From Gigaspora margarita (lineage: Eukaryota > Glomeromycota > Glomeromycetes > Diversisporales > Gigasporaceae), in assembly GCA_009809945.1 (NCBI GenBank), contig WTPW01000017.1, forward strand, positions 588,857 through 652,856: DNA of 64,000 nt. Direction: 5' to 3'. The notes below the pieces were generated by a model. That model had not been told where the DNA came from. It saw only the letters and a list, made by a program, of their open reading frames with translations, and did no database searches. A program made the position numbers and the translations under genes. Shown here in pieces: positions 11,189 through 22,482 of this stretch (position 1 is the stretch's first letter; every line of letters starts with the position of its first letter).

Positions 11189-11636
11189 GTGATAAAGGTA
11201 AAAAGCAAAGAAATAAAGAAGAGACCTTTAAAATATAAACTTGCAGTTTTAGGTGAGGATGTTGACATTATGTGCTTACCTACAGGATACAGTACCGAGG
11301 CACCTCCTTTACCAGAACTTTGTAATGATTGTTATGATATATTGAATGAGAAAAGAGGTAGCACTGTGTTTATTTACTGTCATAGCTTCAATTGGTATTG
11401 CTATAATAAAATGTAATTCAGTTGTTAGCTCTGCGAACAATATTGCAAAACTGGAATCAACAAGAATATTAAATCATTTCCTGAAAGACTTGGAGGAGGA
11501 GCAAAAATTCTTACTTAAAATGATAGACTTGAGGAAGAATCACAAGATTTAGAAGACTCAAAAGAACATGAAGATATATCAGAAAAAGTGTGTGTGGATT
11601 TACAAAACGCATTAGAGGATTTAGACAAATGGTAAT
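11189..11636 (+). pseudogene. Relic of an unrecognised protein-coding gene with an acidic C terminus
   Basis: Three frames in succession look protein-like. The first (11189-11416) contains CNDCYDILNEKRG. The second (11346-11552) contains a hydrophobic stretch and FLKDLEEEQKFLLKM. The third (about 11529-11636) reads LEEESQDLEDSKEHEDISEK and ends LEDLDKW then stop. The acidic, helical style of the last two and the richer base composition compared with the surroundings argue for a former gene. Frames do not join without a shift or introns. A possible acceptor is the AG at 11526-11527. I do not recognise the family. It may be a spliced gene whose first exon I cannot place, or a decayed one. Confidence 0.35.
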
Positions 11637-12252
11637 GGCTAATAATCGACTTGCTTTCTTACCTGTTAAAATCAAAATGTTAATGTTAAAAAACACGAAA
11701 TTCATGTATTTGTTACTTCATAAGTATAAGCTAACAAATTTTGCCTGCATGATTTAATTCTAAAAAGATTAAATATACTTTTAGAACATAAATAACATAC
11801 TATATACTAACAATATCAGTTATACAGAATTTCCAAACAATTGAATTTTAAAATAGCGGCTATAAGCGAACTACCTTAACCTATTTGATCTAAGCTGATC
11901 TGAAAGTTTTACAGCATACCTTAGTGAACGAAAAGCTTGTAAGTAAAAAATTTTTCGTGGTCATATGAGAATTTTATGAGTTGTCATCTTACCGTTGTAT
12001 TATGGTTTCATATAGTTATTATAATCAATCTGATGATCGGGATCGACAACCAATCAAACCGAATTTCTACCGTGCTCGGGGTTTACGATTAGTATTATCG
12101 CCATGTTCTGCTAAAACTCCATTTTTTAGCTTTTATCATTGTCGTTATTTAATACACTTAATTTTTTATGAAAGATTATCCAAAAGAGAGTATGCATATT
12201 ACAAATGTAGCAGTCAACTTTATCTTGTATGAAAATAACTCATCAGGCTTCA
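11637..12252. other. Intergenic, no supported gene
   Basis: An 83-codon frame at 11981-12232 (+) has no motif. The base composition is more mixed than average, with CG dinucleotides. Confidence 0.4.
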
Positions 12253-12253
12253 C

Positions 12254-12353
12254 ATAGGTTTCGTCAATTTGTCATAAAATTCGTCAATTCGTCATAGGTT
12301 TCGTCAATTCTTCATAGGTTTCGTCAATCGTCAAGGGTTTCGTCAATTGTCAA
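12254..12353. repeat. Five-copy 20-bp tandem repeat, ATAGGTTTCGTCAATTCGTC
   Basis: Units of 19-20 bp with the core TTTCGTCAATTCGTC repeat in line with point changes. Further TTCGTCATT words continue to about 12412. It is a minisatellite. Confidence 0.85.
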
Positions 12354-12783
12354 TTCGAAGTCACCTGACTAAATAGTTTCGTCATTCGTCAATGACGAAT
12401 ATTTCGTCATTATTCATGCATCATGCACAAACTTTCATCCTTATGATTTGCGTTTTTGAACTTTGAACTTGATGTCTCAACGGCTTAATTACAGCCGTAA
12501 TTATTATTCTGGGGCACTTGATGAAAAATTAACCGAATGATCTAGTAAACGTTATTAAATTTCGGCAAGATCAGTGTAATGTTTATTATTTACAGTACAG
12601 CAGTGACGACCAGATGACCCATATAAAGACATCTTTATTAAATAAAATGTTTATGAAGCATATTTGTTTGCAACTAGTCGAAAAAAAATTTAATGGGTTA
12701 TCAGGTCGAAAATCGCTAAACACTAAATGCAGGCATTTAAAAATATGAAGGTATTATTAACCTCACTAAAAATATAACACATT

Positions 12784-12985
12784 TGCCGTATAGTAAGTTG
12801 TATAAGTGCCATAAGTCGTGTAAGTGCCGTATGTAGTGTAAATGCGTATGTAGTGTAAGTGCTGTATGTAGTGTAAGTGTCGTGTGTTGCATAAATGCCG
12901 TATATCGTATGCTAAATAAATACGCACGTACGTATCTTGTATAGTATAAATACTGTATATTATTTATAAATGCTGTATATCAAAA
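12784..12985. repeat. Diverged ~20-bp tandem repeat, GTGCCGTATGTAGTGTAA-like
   Basis: About eight degenerate copies of (A)GTGCCGTATGTAGTGTA(A) run from 12784 to 12980. The copies become less regular toward the right end. No open frame crosses it. Confidence 0.75.
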
Positions 12986-13249
12986 GAATATTAGAATCCT
13001 GACTTTGGACCGGTTCTTTAAATTTGTTCAGAATTACATAAGTAATCCAAGTCCAATAAATTTAAAACCTTTTCACGGCTTGAAAAAAATCAATACCTAA
13101 TTAAAGGAATAATCAACATTCAATTTTTTGCTATATGATTATTGGATCGATTCTGACTAGTATTAAAAAGCCTGATTCAGACCTGGTTCGAACTTGGATA
13201 TCCCTGCATAAATGTCGAAGTTACTAATTTTCCTCCAAATTTAATATAG

Positions 13250-14790
13250 TGATTATTTTTAAGCATGTATGATTTATAATTACTAAACTTAATTATATTT
13301 AAATGATATTATTGTGATCTGAACTTTACTTAAATTGATTCTAGATTCGAAATTCACATAAATGAATTTCGAATCCACCTACAACATATATTACTAAATT
13401 ACATATTAGTATGCAAAAAAAAAATAAAAAAATTAAACAGCTTTTAAAAAAAATTGTTTATTTAAGATCTTTATTTAATGCCATCTCTGCAGATTTTTGA
13501 TAATAAATAAATGCCTTATATTCATCTTTTTTAACTCCAATACCATTAAGATAACAATATCCAACGTTTTTTGCTCCGATTTCATTCCCCATCTTTGCAG
13601 ATTTTTGAAAATAAATGAAAGCCATACTCCTATCCTGTATAACACCAATTCCATTTAAGTAACAATATCCAACATTATTTGTTCCACCAGCGTTACCCAT
13701 CTCAGCTGATATTTGATAATAAATGAATGCATTATGTTCATCCCTCTCAACTCCGATTCCTTCATCATAACAATATCCAACCTGAAATGTTCCTTCAGCA
13801 TACCCCATCTTAGCAGATTTTTGAAAATAAATGAACGCCTTGTGTTCATCCTTTTCAACTCCATTTCCATTAAGATAACAATATCCAATCATATACGTTG
13901 CTCTTTCATTCCCCATTTCAGCAGATTTTTGATAATAAATAAATGCCTTATATTTATCCATTTCAACCCATTTACCATAATAATAACAACTGGCAAGAAT
14001 GATTTGAACCGTAGAATTGATATGATTATTTAAACAGAATTTGACAACATGTTCAGGAGTTTGTTTCTTTTCTATTAGAAATTGTTCTATTGTATCAAGA
14101 GTTGAACGAGAATATTTGCCTTTCAATTTTTCTTCATTATATAAATTACTCATTTCTTTAACAATTTCATTAAGAAAATCCTGTGAAGAGTCCTGTAACT
14201 TGTTATCATCTAAATTTAATTGGGTAACTTCGTTTTCTATTTGAGTAAAATCTGACGAACAACCGATTTTTTCTGATTGTTTTACAAAAAGGTTATCGTA
14301 AATTGACATTTTATCGCAAGGAAAATGCTTTTGCATATGGAAGCATCAAATTTATTAAATTTAAATGTATTACGTTGCACAACATTTATTTTACGTATCA
14401 ACATCCCAATTTATCGGTTATTTGCGCCCAAGACAGAAAAAAAAAATAGATAGCTTTATTTATAAAAAAGAAGAGTTTCTAGTACTAGAGTTAATGCAAC
14501 AGATGAAACCTAGTACGCAGACCACTTAAGGGTTATTTCACTGAATTCAAACAAAGAGTTCATTATGGCACCTCTTGACTTTTTTCTCAGTGGATTAAAA
14601 TTGCAAACTTTGCACGTCACCTGTCTGACGATGAGTACAAATTTTACCCTTGATAAAATCAATCTGCATCAAAAATATCAAAAGATGATCAAAAATTCCA
14701 ATCTCACTCCTCAAAATATCGATATTAAAAATGACAGTAAAACTTGATAAACTTCAAAGTGATTGTTTTGACATGTTTATTTGATAAAAA
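13250..14790 (-). repeat. Segmental duplication unit carrying Sel1 paralogue 1 and its flanks
   Basis: Downstream sequence (13250-13440, with ATGATTTATAATTACTA and TTCTAGATTCGAAAT) matches 61780-61930. Upstream sequence (TGTATTACGTTGCACAACAT) matches 43440 and 62900. Farther upstream, GACCACTTAAGGG, GAATTCAAAC and AACTTCAAAGTGATTG match 44050-44230. The duplicated block therefore includes gene, promoter and 3' region. Confidence 0.75.
13458..14336 (-). CDS. Sel1-like repeat protein, paralogue 1
   Basis: The 292-residue product has an Asp/Glu-rich N-terminal part (1-109) and five 36-residue Sel1-like repeats (about 110-289). Each repeat has the pattern GYCYxxGxGVxKDExKAFIYYQKSAEMG. Sel1 repeats are TPR-like helix pairs that act as adaptor scaffolds; the family is greatly expanded in Glomeromycotina, often attached to kinases. 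No kinase domain is visible here, and there is no signal peptide or membrane segment. The gene is a single exon. The conserved start is probably Met-10 (14309). All three paralogues share CDKMSI, and paralogue 2 has no upstream ATG. It is closely similar to 42640-43380 and 61995-62867, including flanks. A partner cannot be inferred from the neighbours. Confidence 0.85.
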   Translation of the reverse strand: MQKHFPCDKMSIYDNLFVKQSEKIGCSSDFTQIENEVTQLNLDDNKLQDSSQDFLNEIVKEMSNLYNEEKLKGKYSRSTLDTIEQFLIEKKQTPEHVVKFCLNNHINSTVQIILASCYYYGKWVEMDKYKAFIYYQKSAEMGNERATYMIGYCYLNGNGVEKDEHKAFIYFQKSAKMGYAEGTFQVGYCYDEGIGVERDEHNAFIYYQISAEMGNAGGTNNVGYCYLNGIGVIQDRSMAFIYFQKSAKMGNEIGAKNVGYCYLNGIGVKKDEYKAFIYYQKSAEMALNKDLK

Positions 14791-14921
14791 AAATTACAAA
14801 GAACGTAGCGTGAAGTACGTACGTAGGTGTGGTAACCATTCGAGTTTTGTGTTCTTTCACATGTTGATTGGACGTAATAATTTTGTGACATTTTTGATCT
14901 ACATTCTTATTAACTTATAAA

Positions 14922-15116
14922 ATGTCGCGGCTGAATCTGGAAATTTTAAATGAAATTTTCAAAATTTTAGCACGGGACAATCAAAATAACGGAAGTATAA
15001 CAAAAAGTAAAAAAATAAAAAATAAAAAAATTAAAAAAAATAAAAAAAAAAAAGAGGATAAAAAGGATCACGGGAGGATCGTAATATGGAAAGATGACAA
15101 ATATACGGCTGCGTAA
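14922..15116 (+). CDS. Short lysine-rich ORF with an F-box-like N terminus
   Basis: The 64-residue frame starts in a reasonable context (TAAAATGTCG). Its first twenty residues, MSRLNLEILNEIFKILARDN, resemble the helix-1 start of fungal F-box proteins (L-x-x-E-I-L-x-x-I-F). It then turns into a Lys-rich tract at about 27-50 and ends DHGRIVIWKDDKYTAA. The rest of an F-box is missing. It is either a truncated F-box gene or a small independent protein. It lies just beyond the upstream end of the Sel1 duplication. I do not assign a function. Confidence 0.35.
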   Translation: MSRLNLEILNEIFKILARDNQNNGSITKSKKIKNKKIKKNKKKKEDKKDHGRIVIWKDDKYTAA

Positions 15117-15119
15117 CAA

Positions 15120-15768
15120 TTAATACGTCTATTATACTATTATAATTTTCTTATTCAATCACCCAAAATCGAATTATTACTCGTAACCATTATAGAACTT
15201 ATCATAGATTAATCTTCTAATTAAGGTCCCACATTCGCTGGACCATTGTTATCATGGGACACAGACAGCGAGTCTGGGACGAAACGTCCACGAACATGTC
15301 AGCTAAAATTTTCATACCCCGGGACTGCCCAAATTGGCGGGACAATGTCAGTGTGCAACACTAGGCTGTACTATTCATGAAGCATCCATAATAATATGGA
15401 CCTGATCTGGATTCAAAATTCAAATCCGTGTGAAATAGATTGTTCAGATCCATGTTTAATAATTGTTATCTTAATCCTTGTCATGTGTTAAGCTTGGATA
15501 TATCCAATTAAATATGAACTGAATTTTGATATTTTCTAGGCTAGATTTGAAATATCTAGCCAAGCTTGGCCTGTGCAGGGCCTTACTTCTAATAGCAAAG
15601 ATTTAAAGCCCGAAAAAGTCGAGTTCGCAGAAAAGACAAAATTGAATCCACACGATAACCATTGCATAATGGACCATTGCATCATTAAGATTTTTACTAA
15701 TGATAAAATAACTGATTACTTCACACTTGTGCTTGTTCGTATAGTCAAGCATATGACCGTAACTAGGC
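15120..15768. other. Intergenic, no gene seen
   Basis: Mixed composition with weak GTCCC/GGGAC inverted words near 15230-15350. Frames at 15573-15824 overlap on both strands and run into the palindrome at 15778, so they are not genes. Confidence 0.4.
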
Positions 15769-15777
15769 CTGTCGCAT

Positions 15778-16399
15778 TGGGGTGCGCTGTGGCCTATGTA
15801 AATCAAAACTATATGTAGTATCATATAAAAATTAAATATTGGAGATTTTTTGTAATTAGTGATGAGGATATTTGATCAGAATAATGTATCGGGTTGTTTA
15901 TCACTTTTTATGTATATTTTAATAGTAAAGAATGAGTTGAATGTTTTAGATATCTAGAACGAATTGCTTTACTTTTTTCAAAATTTTTTTGCATAANTCC
16001 ATTCTTAAACANGTTAATAACAAAATTACGTTGAAATTTTTTTAACATTAATATTTAAATTTCAAGTTGACTATTGTGTACTATCCAAAGAGAGATATTT
16101 ACGTTGCAGGTAAAAAAAATTTAATACTAGAGATAAAATTTTTTAACGTAACTTTGTTATTAACGTGCTTAAGAATGGATTTAATACAAAAAAAATTGAA
16201 AAAATAAAGTAATTCGATCTGGACATCTAAAAACATTCAACTCATTCTTTACTATTAGAATATATATAAAAAGTGACAAATAACCCGATTCATTATTCTG
16301 ATCAATATCCTGATCACTAATTACAAAAAAATCTCCAATATTTAATTTTTATATGATACTACATATAGTTTTGATTTACATAGGCCACAGCGCACCCCA
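15778..16399. mobile_element. 622-bp palindromic element with 9-bp target duplication (Mutator-like size)
   Basis: The ends are TGGGGTGCGCTGTGGCCTAT and ATAGGCCACAGCGCACCCCA. The flanks are an exact 9-bp duplication, CTGTCGCAT, at 15769-15777 and 16400-16408. Arms of about 280 bp pair almost throughout. A 9-bp duplication with long arms is typical of Mutator-like non-autonomous elements. Two N bases (15997, 16012) fall in one arm. Confidence 0.88.
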
Positions 16400-16538
16400 C
16401 TGTCGCATGTTCGTGATTACTCAAAAGTTACCTCGATACTTACATATCGAGCAACCTTTTATTAGGCGTGGATTATAATTAAACTTTTTAATGTTTTTAA
16501 AAATCTATAAATCCTAAATTAACTATCTTGTTCATAGA

Positions 16539-17570
16539 TAGGGCTGCTAATCGGTACGTCCAGTCTGTCTTGGTCCAAAGACTGGTGGTCTTTTAAAAAG
16601 TTGGACCGGACTGCGGTTCAGGACCGATTAGGACGATCAGTATCGGACCGATTATTAGATTAATTAAATGCCACATAAATTACACCAACATGTTAATTAT
16701 TATGCATTATTACAGGTTATTATTATAGACCCCATTCAAATTATTAGTTTATTAATTATTATGCATTATTATACGTTATTATTATAGACTCCATTCAAAT
16801 TATTAGTTTATTACTCATTAAATCTACCTCTAACCAATATTTAAACCTGTCTATTATTATTAGTGATGACAATGCATGAATTTTGAACCCTGTTATGAAG
16901 TAAATCTAGACAATCATTTTGGTTAAAAATTTTATATTTGTATATCTAAACCTTATTAAAGAAAACCTGCTATTATAATTAAGAGAAAATCCGATTTAAA
17001 ATTTTAAATTTATTATCGTTGCCTAAGTCTCTAAAAATAAACTTTACATATACTGTATATTTATAATAGTGCTAATAATCCAAATAAGTCAAAAAATTAG
17101 GCTATATATGCTCATTACAATAATTTAATACTAACTACATTAGTACCAATAGTCTTTTGGTCCGCCCTATAAAGACTAGAATGTCCCGGTACTAAGACAG
17201 ACTGCGGGACTGGCGGTTTTATTCGAACTGATTAACAACCCAACACCTGATTTACGCCACAAGAAATTCAGTTTTTCCAAATTTAGACCAGTTATTTGCT
17301 TAACCTATCGCTATGACTTTATGTCAACTCAATAAAAAGTTTTCTCACGACTATAGTTAGATATTTCATTTATTGTGTACATGTTAAATATCGAAAAAAT
17401 CGCAGAATCAGATTACGATTTTATCTATAATTTATCTATAACAATGATTTAATAATAACTGTTATTAGGACCGACGGTCTTTTTGGTCCGTCCCAAAAAA
17501 GACAGGACCGGCCCGGTCCTAGGACGTACCGGCGGTCCATCGGTTTGAGTCGGACCACGTAACAGCCTTA
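16539..17570. mobile_element. 1.03-kb hAT-like non-autonomous element
   Basis: It starts TAGGGCTGCTAATCGGT and ends GTAACAGCCTTA. It has an exact 8-bp duplication TTCATAGA at 16531-16538 and 17571-17578. Subterminal zones are rich in GGACC/GGTCC words (16555-16650, 17160-17230, 17460-17555). Within it, a ~60-bp block with TTAATTATTATGCATTATTA is tandemly doubled at 16690-16812. No transposase frame is seen. Confidence 0.85.
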
Positions 17571-17723
17571 TTCATAGACTAATTTAAATTGGAAAAATTA
17601 TAATGTAAAGTTTTCTGATTTACAACAATATGCATAAAAATTATTTTATTTTCCCTAGATTTATATCTAAAAAAAAAAACCTTTACAACGTGCTAAAGAA
17701 CTTGCTTACAAAATCATTATCTA

Positions 17724-17761
17724 CGTTCCTGGTTTTAGCGCGACTGCGTCGCGCAGCTACT
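17724..17761 (+). repeat. 38-bp repeat with GCGCGAC-TGC-GTCGCGC hairpin (possible Helitron-family terminus)
   Basis: ACGTTCCTGGTTTTAGCGCG leads into a perfect 7-bp stem with a 3-base loop, then AGCTAC. The same 38 bases occur in inverse orientation at 49382-49419, with unrelated sequence on both sides. Short GC-rich hairpins next to a terminus are a feature of Helitron/Helentron elements, but CTRR is not matched (CTAC). The class is therefore only suggested. Confidence 0.45.
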
Positions 17762-18530
17762 TTATATAATGTGATTATTTAAAACCGTGAGTCTCTAAAC
17801 ACTAGAACATTTAAGCATATTAGGTTATTTGAAATGCATGGATAGATCTCCATGCTTTCGTAACGAATTAAATAGTTAACAAAGATGAAATAATGCTGAG
17901 ACTGAATTTTGTAAAAAAAAAAAAAAGAGAGACGATTTCTGATTATATATATCATATGCATATATTATATTTAAGTTGATAAAGAAGGTATTAAGAATAG
18001 ATAAATAAAATACAATTTGTTTTTAGTTAACAGGTTGAAATAAATAGACTAGTTTTTGATTAATGCCTGCGTATGACTTTATCTACCTGTCTATTGTTTT
18101 GAGACGCCCATTTATAAATCTGCTAATACATTTATACAGAGTAAGCATCTTAACACAAAATAACACCGAATTCATAAGACTTGAGTCACCAAATACTTTG
18201 TTGTTATCTTGCAGGTATGATGTATACGCTTAGGGAAGTGCAGAAAATCACGTAATTTTCTGGGGGGTCCATTTTATCACGTCCTATATATATATATAAT
18301 ATAAATAGCCAATAATATTGATTTATTATAATGAAAATTATGATATTCGGATTTGAATTTCTCAATATTTATCCAAATGATCTGAAATTTTTACTATAGA
18401 TAGATATAATATTGATCTATATCATACTAAATTTCAGCTAAATCGGTTCAGTAGTTCTTGCAAAATTGCTTAAAACTATGTATAATTTTGTTAAAAAAAT
18501 TATATTCAGGTAAAATTGGTTTTTAGCAAT
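17762..18530. other. Intergenic, no gene seen
   Basis: A 60-codon frame on the minus strand at 17779-17961 lies over a poly-A run and is not supported. No other structure is noted. Confidence 0.4.
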
Positions 18531-18534
18531 CGCA

Positions 18535-18885
18535 AGTAGTCATTACATAGTAAAGTCCAAATTTTACTATGCAAATCGATTATAATCGCTCAAGTGAACT
18601 TATTTGGGTGATCAAAATACATACATTCCAAAATTTTTATCCAAATCGGAGAACTTTTTATTATTTAACTTTTAATTTTTATGTTCATCGAATACATTTT
18701 TTAAAAAAAATAATTTTTTTGTTGAATGTAAAAATCAAGTCAAATAATAAAAAGTTCTCCTATACTGATAAAAATTTTAGAGTAAATGTATTTTGATCTT
18801 CTAAAAAAGTTTACTTAGGCGACTATATTCAATTCATATAGTAAAATTTTGATTTTACTATGTAGCAACTGTTGTCGATCATGGG
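18535..18885. mobile_element. Palindromic MITE, TAGTTGCTA...TCCAAATT family
   Basis: The left arm GTCATTACATAGTAAAGTCC pairs with the right arm GATTTTACTATGTAGCAACT. The centre is near 18710. It is similar to 1341-1680 and 4350-4680. The frame at 18569-18796 is an artefact of the arm. Confidence 0.7.
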
Positions 18886-19505
18886 GTAGCTTATTTTTAG
18901 ATCAAAGTCGTTTTTGAGTTTTTTTAAATATTAAAATTTGATTGGTCAATAGCCCTATCACAAGCAGTGATAGTAAATGACCTGGTCATTTGCAAATTTT
19001 TCAAATAACTTCAAATGACCCTGAAATGACCAGTCATTAACATTTATCTCAATTTTGGATCATTTAGAAATGACTTATGACCAAATGACCATGGTCATTT
19101 AGAAATGACTGAGGTCATTCGAGGGTCATTTAGTCATTAGGCCATCATGCATATAGAGATTGTATCCCGCATTAATATTTTTACATAGATTGATCAACTT
19201 TAACTGTGTAATGATAATGCATATGTATAGTTTTTGAAGTAAGCTGGGTTGAGCTAGGTATTTGTAGACTTGAACCCAAAATCTAATAAAAGTTTATATG
19301 CCTGATCCCACCTAAAGATGGCAAATAACTTGATTGTTTGATCAAAATTTAAATAACTCTAAGCTATTAAATCATAACAAGATCATTTTGGTTATTGAGT
19401 TCATTTAGTTCATTGGCAAATAAAATATCTGATGATTTTATTGGTTGAATTGCTTATATAAAAGTTATCAAACTTTATTACTTTCCTTATTGATAATCTT
19501 AATTA

Positions 19506-20172
19506 TCCCTTAAACCATCCAGTGGGCAAATTTGACTGCTAGAATTTTTTTTACATGTTTTTTTAAAATTACTAAAAATTTTATTAAGGATATGTTCCCC
19601 TATTACTAAGCTAAAATAAAAATTTAGCATATTGTTAATTGATATCTATTAAAATTTTAATTATATATATATTTAAATATAAAAGAAAAATTAGCTCAAA
19701 TATAGCCAATTCTTTACTTTTACTATAAAATCTTTTCAAAAATTTTTAAAAATTTTTAAATTTTATATGTTCTTGAAGAGAAAAAAATTTTTTCCTCTAT
19801 TAATTAAAGTTAAAATTTTAATTATAAAATAATAAAAACTTTTATAATAAAGTTGTTTATAATAACTTAATCTATAATTTGTATCAAAATTATTGGGAAC
19901 ATATTCTTAGAATTTTAAAAAGTTTGTCAATGGTCAAAAATAAAATCTCTAAAAATCAAAGATTTTTAAAAATTTCAAATTTTTTTAGTTTATAGTCATT
20001 TTAAATTTTTTCTGTAGAAATATAAAAATTAAAATCATTAAAATATAATCTATATTCATAGTTATTATTTAAAAAAATTTAAAACAACTTGATTTTTAAT
20101 AAAAATAAATTAGAACCAAATTTTAAAAATCTAGCAGGCAAATTTGCCTGATAAAATGGACAGTTTAAGGTA
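19506..20172. mobile_element. Foldback element with CCCTTAAACCATCCAG-like ends
   Basis: The left arm CAAATTTGACTGCTAGAA mirrors the right arm TCTAGCAGGCAAATTTG. The inner pair GGATATGTTCCCC / TTGGGAACATATTC follows. Arms are diverged. No target duplication is clear. Confidence 0.6.
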
Positions 20173-20238
20173 TAAATTAAAGTCCCAAATTTTACTAAGT
20201 TAATTAATATTTATGTCTTAAATAAAGTGTTTGAAATA

Positions 20239-21472
20239 CCCAGAAGATTTAGATAATGATGGTCTTCTAACGTTTAATCAGAGGACTTCTGAATCTTGCG
20301 GACCCGTGCAAGCTGGGCATACAGTGAGCGCCGTAGAAGACAATAAATTAAATATCTCAGAATCCATATCATCATCTCCCTCTAAGATACTACCTTCAAA
20401 TACTAACAACAATTTAGTACTAACCCATCCCGACAATGAATCATCACCTATACAACAACATAGTTCTACTGACTTAACAGAACAAGAGATTTATAATAAA
20501 TATGAATTGTTATCAGATAGCTCTGATAATAATTCCAATACATCAACTACACACACTGATACTATAGAAAGAACGAGCATCAACTTCTATCCCAATCCAC
20601 TTGAGATTTATGATCCATTAATTTGCTACAACAAATTTTTATACTACCATAGATTACAATCTTTACCTTCACCACAAATTGTCAGCTCCTTTCTAACCTA
20701 TTTACAAGAGGAATATCCAATGTTCTATACACAACAGAATATTAGAATTTCTATTAAATACAGCAGAATTGATTATGTTTTTGAAGAAGCACATATATAT
20801 TTACCACAAGAGTTTCTTTTATCTAATCACTTCTTTGTACCCTTTGAAGATTTTCATCTCTTTTATAAAGCCTTACTTAAATCAGACAATCCAACATTAA
20901 ATATACCAATTAACAAAATTGAGAATTCATTATTTATCAACAATACAACACCATCTACATCTACTATTATACCACAACCTACCTACTCTCTACACACAAC
21001 ACTTCAATCAAACAACTCATCCCTAGCTCTTGATCTTACTACTGCTACACATAATGTTCAAGCTTCAAACAACAATCCAATAAGCTCTAGTATTCAATCT
21101 CTACCAGAACCCAACCATGATCATCTATATCTTAATATTACTACACACAATGTCAGAGGCTTCAATGCAGCTTCCAAAAGACAAGCCTGGCAAGACTACT
21201 GTATTAATCATAACATCTCTATTGCAGGCATCACAGAAACCAAAATTTTATACAAAACAAAACTCTCTTTCTGCAATAACAACTTATACACCTACTACTG
21301 GGCTAACTCAGATAGCTCTGCAGAAGGAACTGCAATCATGATTCGCAACTATCTCAAATCACATGTACATAGCTGCCATATACATGCAGGCGGGGCCATT
21401 GCTCTAGACTTTTCTTTAAAGACAATATCAAACTATGCATTATCTCAGTATACCTCTCTTCTACTGATATGA
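20239..21472 (+). pseudogene. LINE ORF, N-terminal region and start of endonuclease domain
   Basis: This open frame of about 410 codons begins at the insertion boundary, so the true start is uncertain. The first ~290 residues are Ser/Thr/Asn-rich with an aromatic segment near 155-230. The endonuclease domain begins with ITTHNVRGFN, holding the first catalytic Asn, and continues with GITETKI, holding the metal-binding Glu. The frame is lost near 21460. The rest of the domain continues in the next frame (21469-21714). Confidence 0.85.
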
Positions 21473-22130
21473 CTAAAAGAAACCAGACTCAAAATACAAT
21501 TATTAAATGGATCCTTCAAGCATGCCAACTTAATCTTCATCCTATTATTATTGGTGACTTTAATACACAGAATAATGCTACCAGTTCTTCAGCAAAATAT
21601 AAGCATATTGTCTTTTTACACCATACTAGCATGTTTGATATTGGAGCACACTTTAATAATACACATTATACATGGTCAAACAACTCACAGAATAGCAGAA
21701 TTGATTATATATAGACTGACTCTTTTAATATTCAATTTCTTCTTTCATACAAACTTGACAATAGCCACACTAGCACCTTTAGTGATCATCTTATCCTTAC
21801 TACATCCTGGACATTTCCTCATGCATACTATAAAAACCCTCGATTTCATACTGGCATTAGCCGTAGAATTTTTAATTACAAAACTATGTTCTCAGACCAA
21901 TAGTCTGAATTCACAGAACTTACTACTCGCTTATTCACACAACACAAAATTCTTCCATCTACAGACATACAAGAGAACATTAACACTATTTGGCACAAAA
22001 TACAGCATTGTATTATACAAGCAGTGATGCAAACAATACCTAACAAAAAATGCAAAAAACGCAGCTACAACCATACATATACCCCACACTGTACTGCACT
22101 CCATACTGGACTCAAAAAACTTGGACATCT
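21469..22130 (+). pseudogene. LINE ORF, second half of the endonuclease domain
   Basis: After a frameshift, the GDFN motif (IIIGDFN) and NSRIDYI appear. A TAG at 21712-21714 follows where the family usually has Trp. The same frame then continues through FSDHLIL, the catalytic Asp-His pair, to another stop near 21900. Endonuclease activity nicks target DNA to prime reverse transcription. The interruptions mean that this copy is dead. Confidence 0.8.
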
Positions 22131-22482
22131 TATTAAAATNATNAAAAATANTACTAATCTCTATTTANNCNANATTAANTCAAANATNAGTATTATTAAT
22201 TCCTATACCAAATGCAATCTTAACTCTCTTCTATCACTGGATTATACCCATATTCAAAACTGGCTCCAGCAGGCATATGATACTTGGAAACAACTATATC
22301 ATGCATATCATCTTGAATACTCTTTACTTTTATGACAACAAATCAACCAGGCCTCAGAAAAAAGATGTGAAATACTTATTTCCAAACCCTCCCAGGCCAT
22401 CAACAATATTCTTGACAGATATCAACCTCCTATTCATTTTTCTAATATCAAACTAGCGGACCAACTTATCACAGACCCTTAT

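Noticed and set aside
13655..14244. Frames on the opposite strand and in other frames of Sel1 paralogue 1 (also 42895-43107 and 62028-62775)
   Set aside because: They are shadows of the repeated codons and recur at each paralogue for that reason.
15573..15824. Frames on both strands of 73-81 codons
   Set aside because: They overlap each other and cross the boundary of the 622-bp palindrome and its target duplication. They are chance frames.
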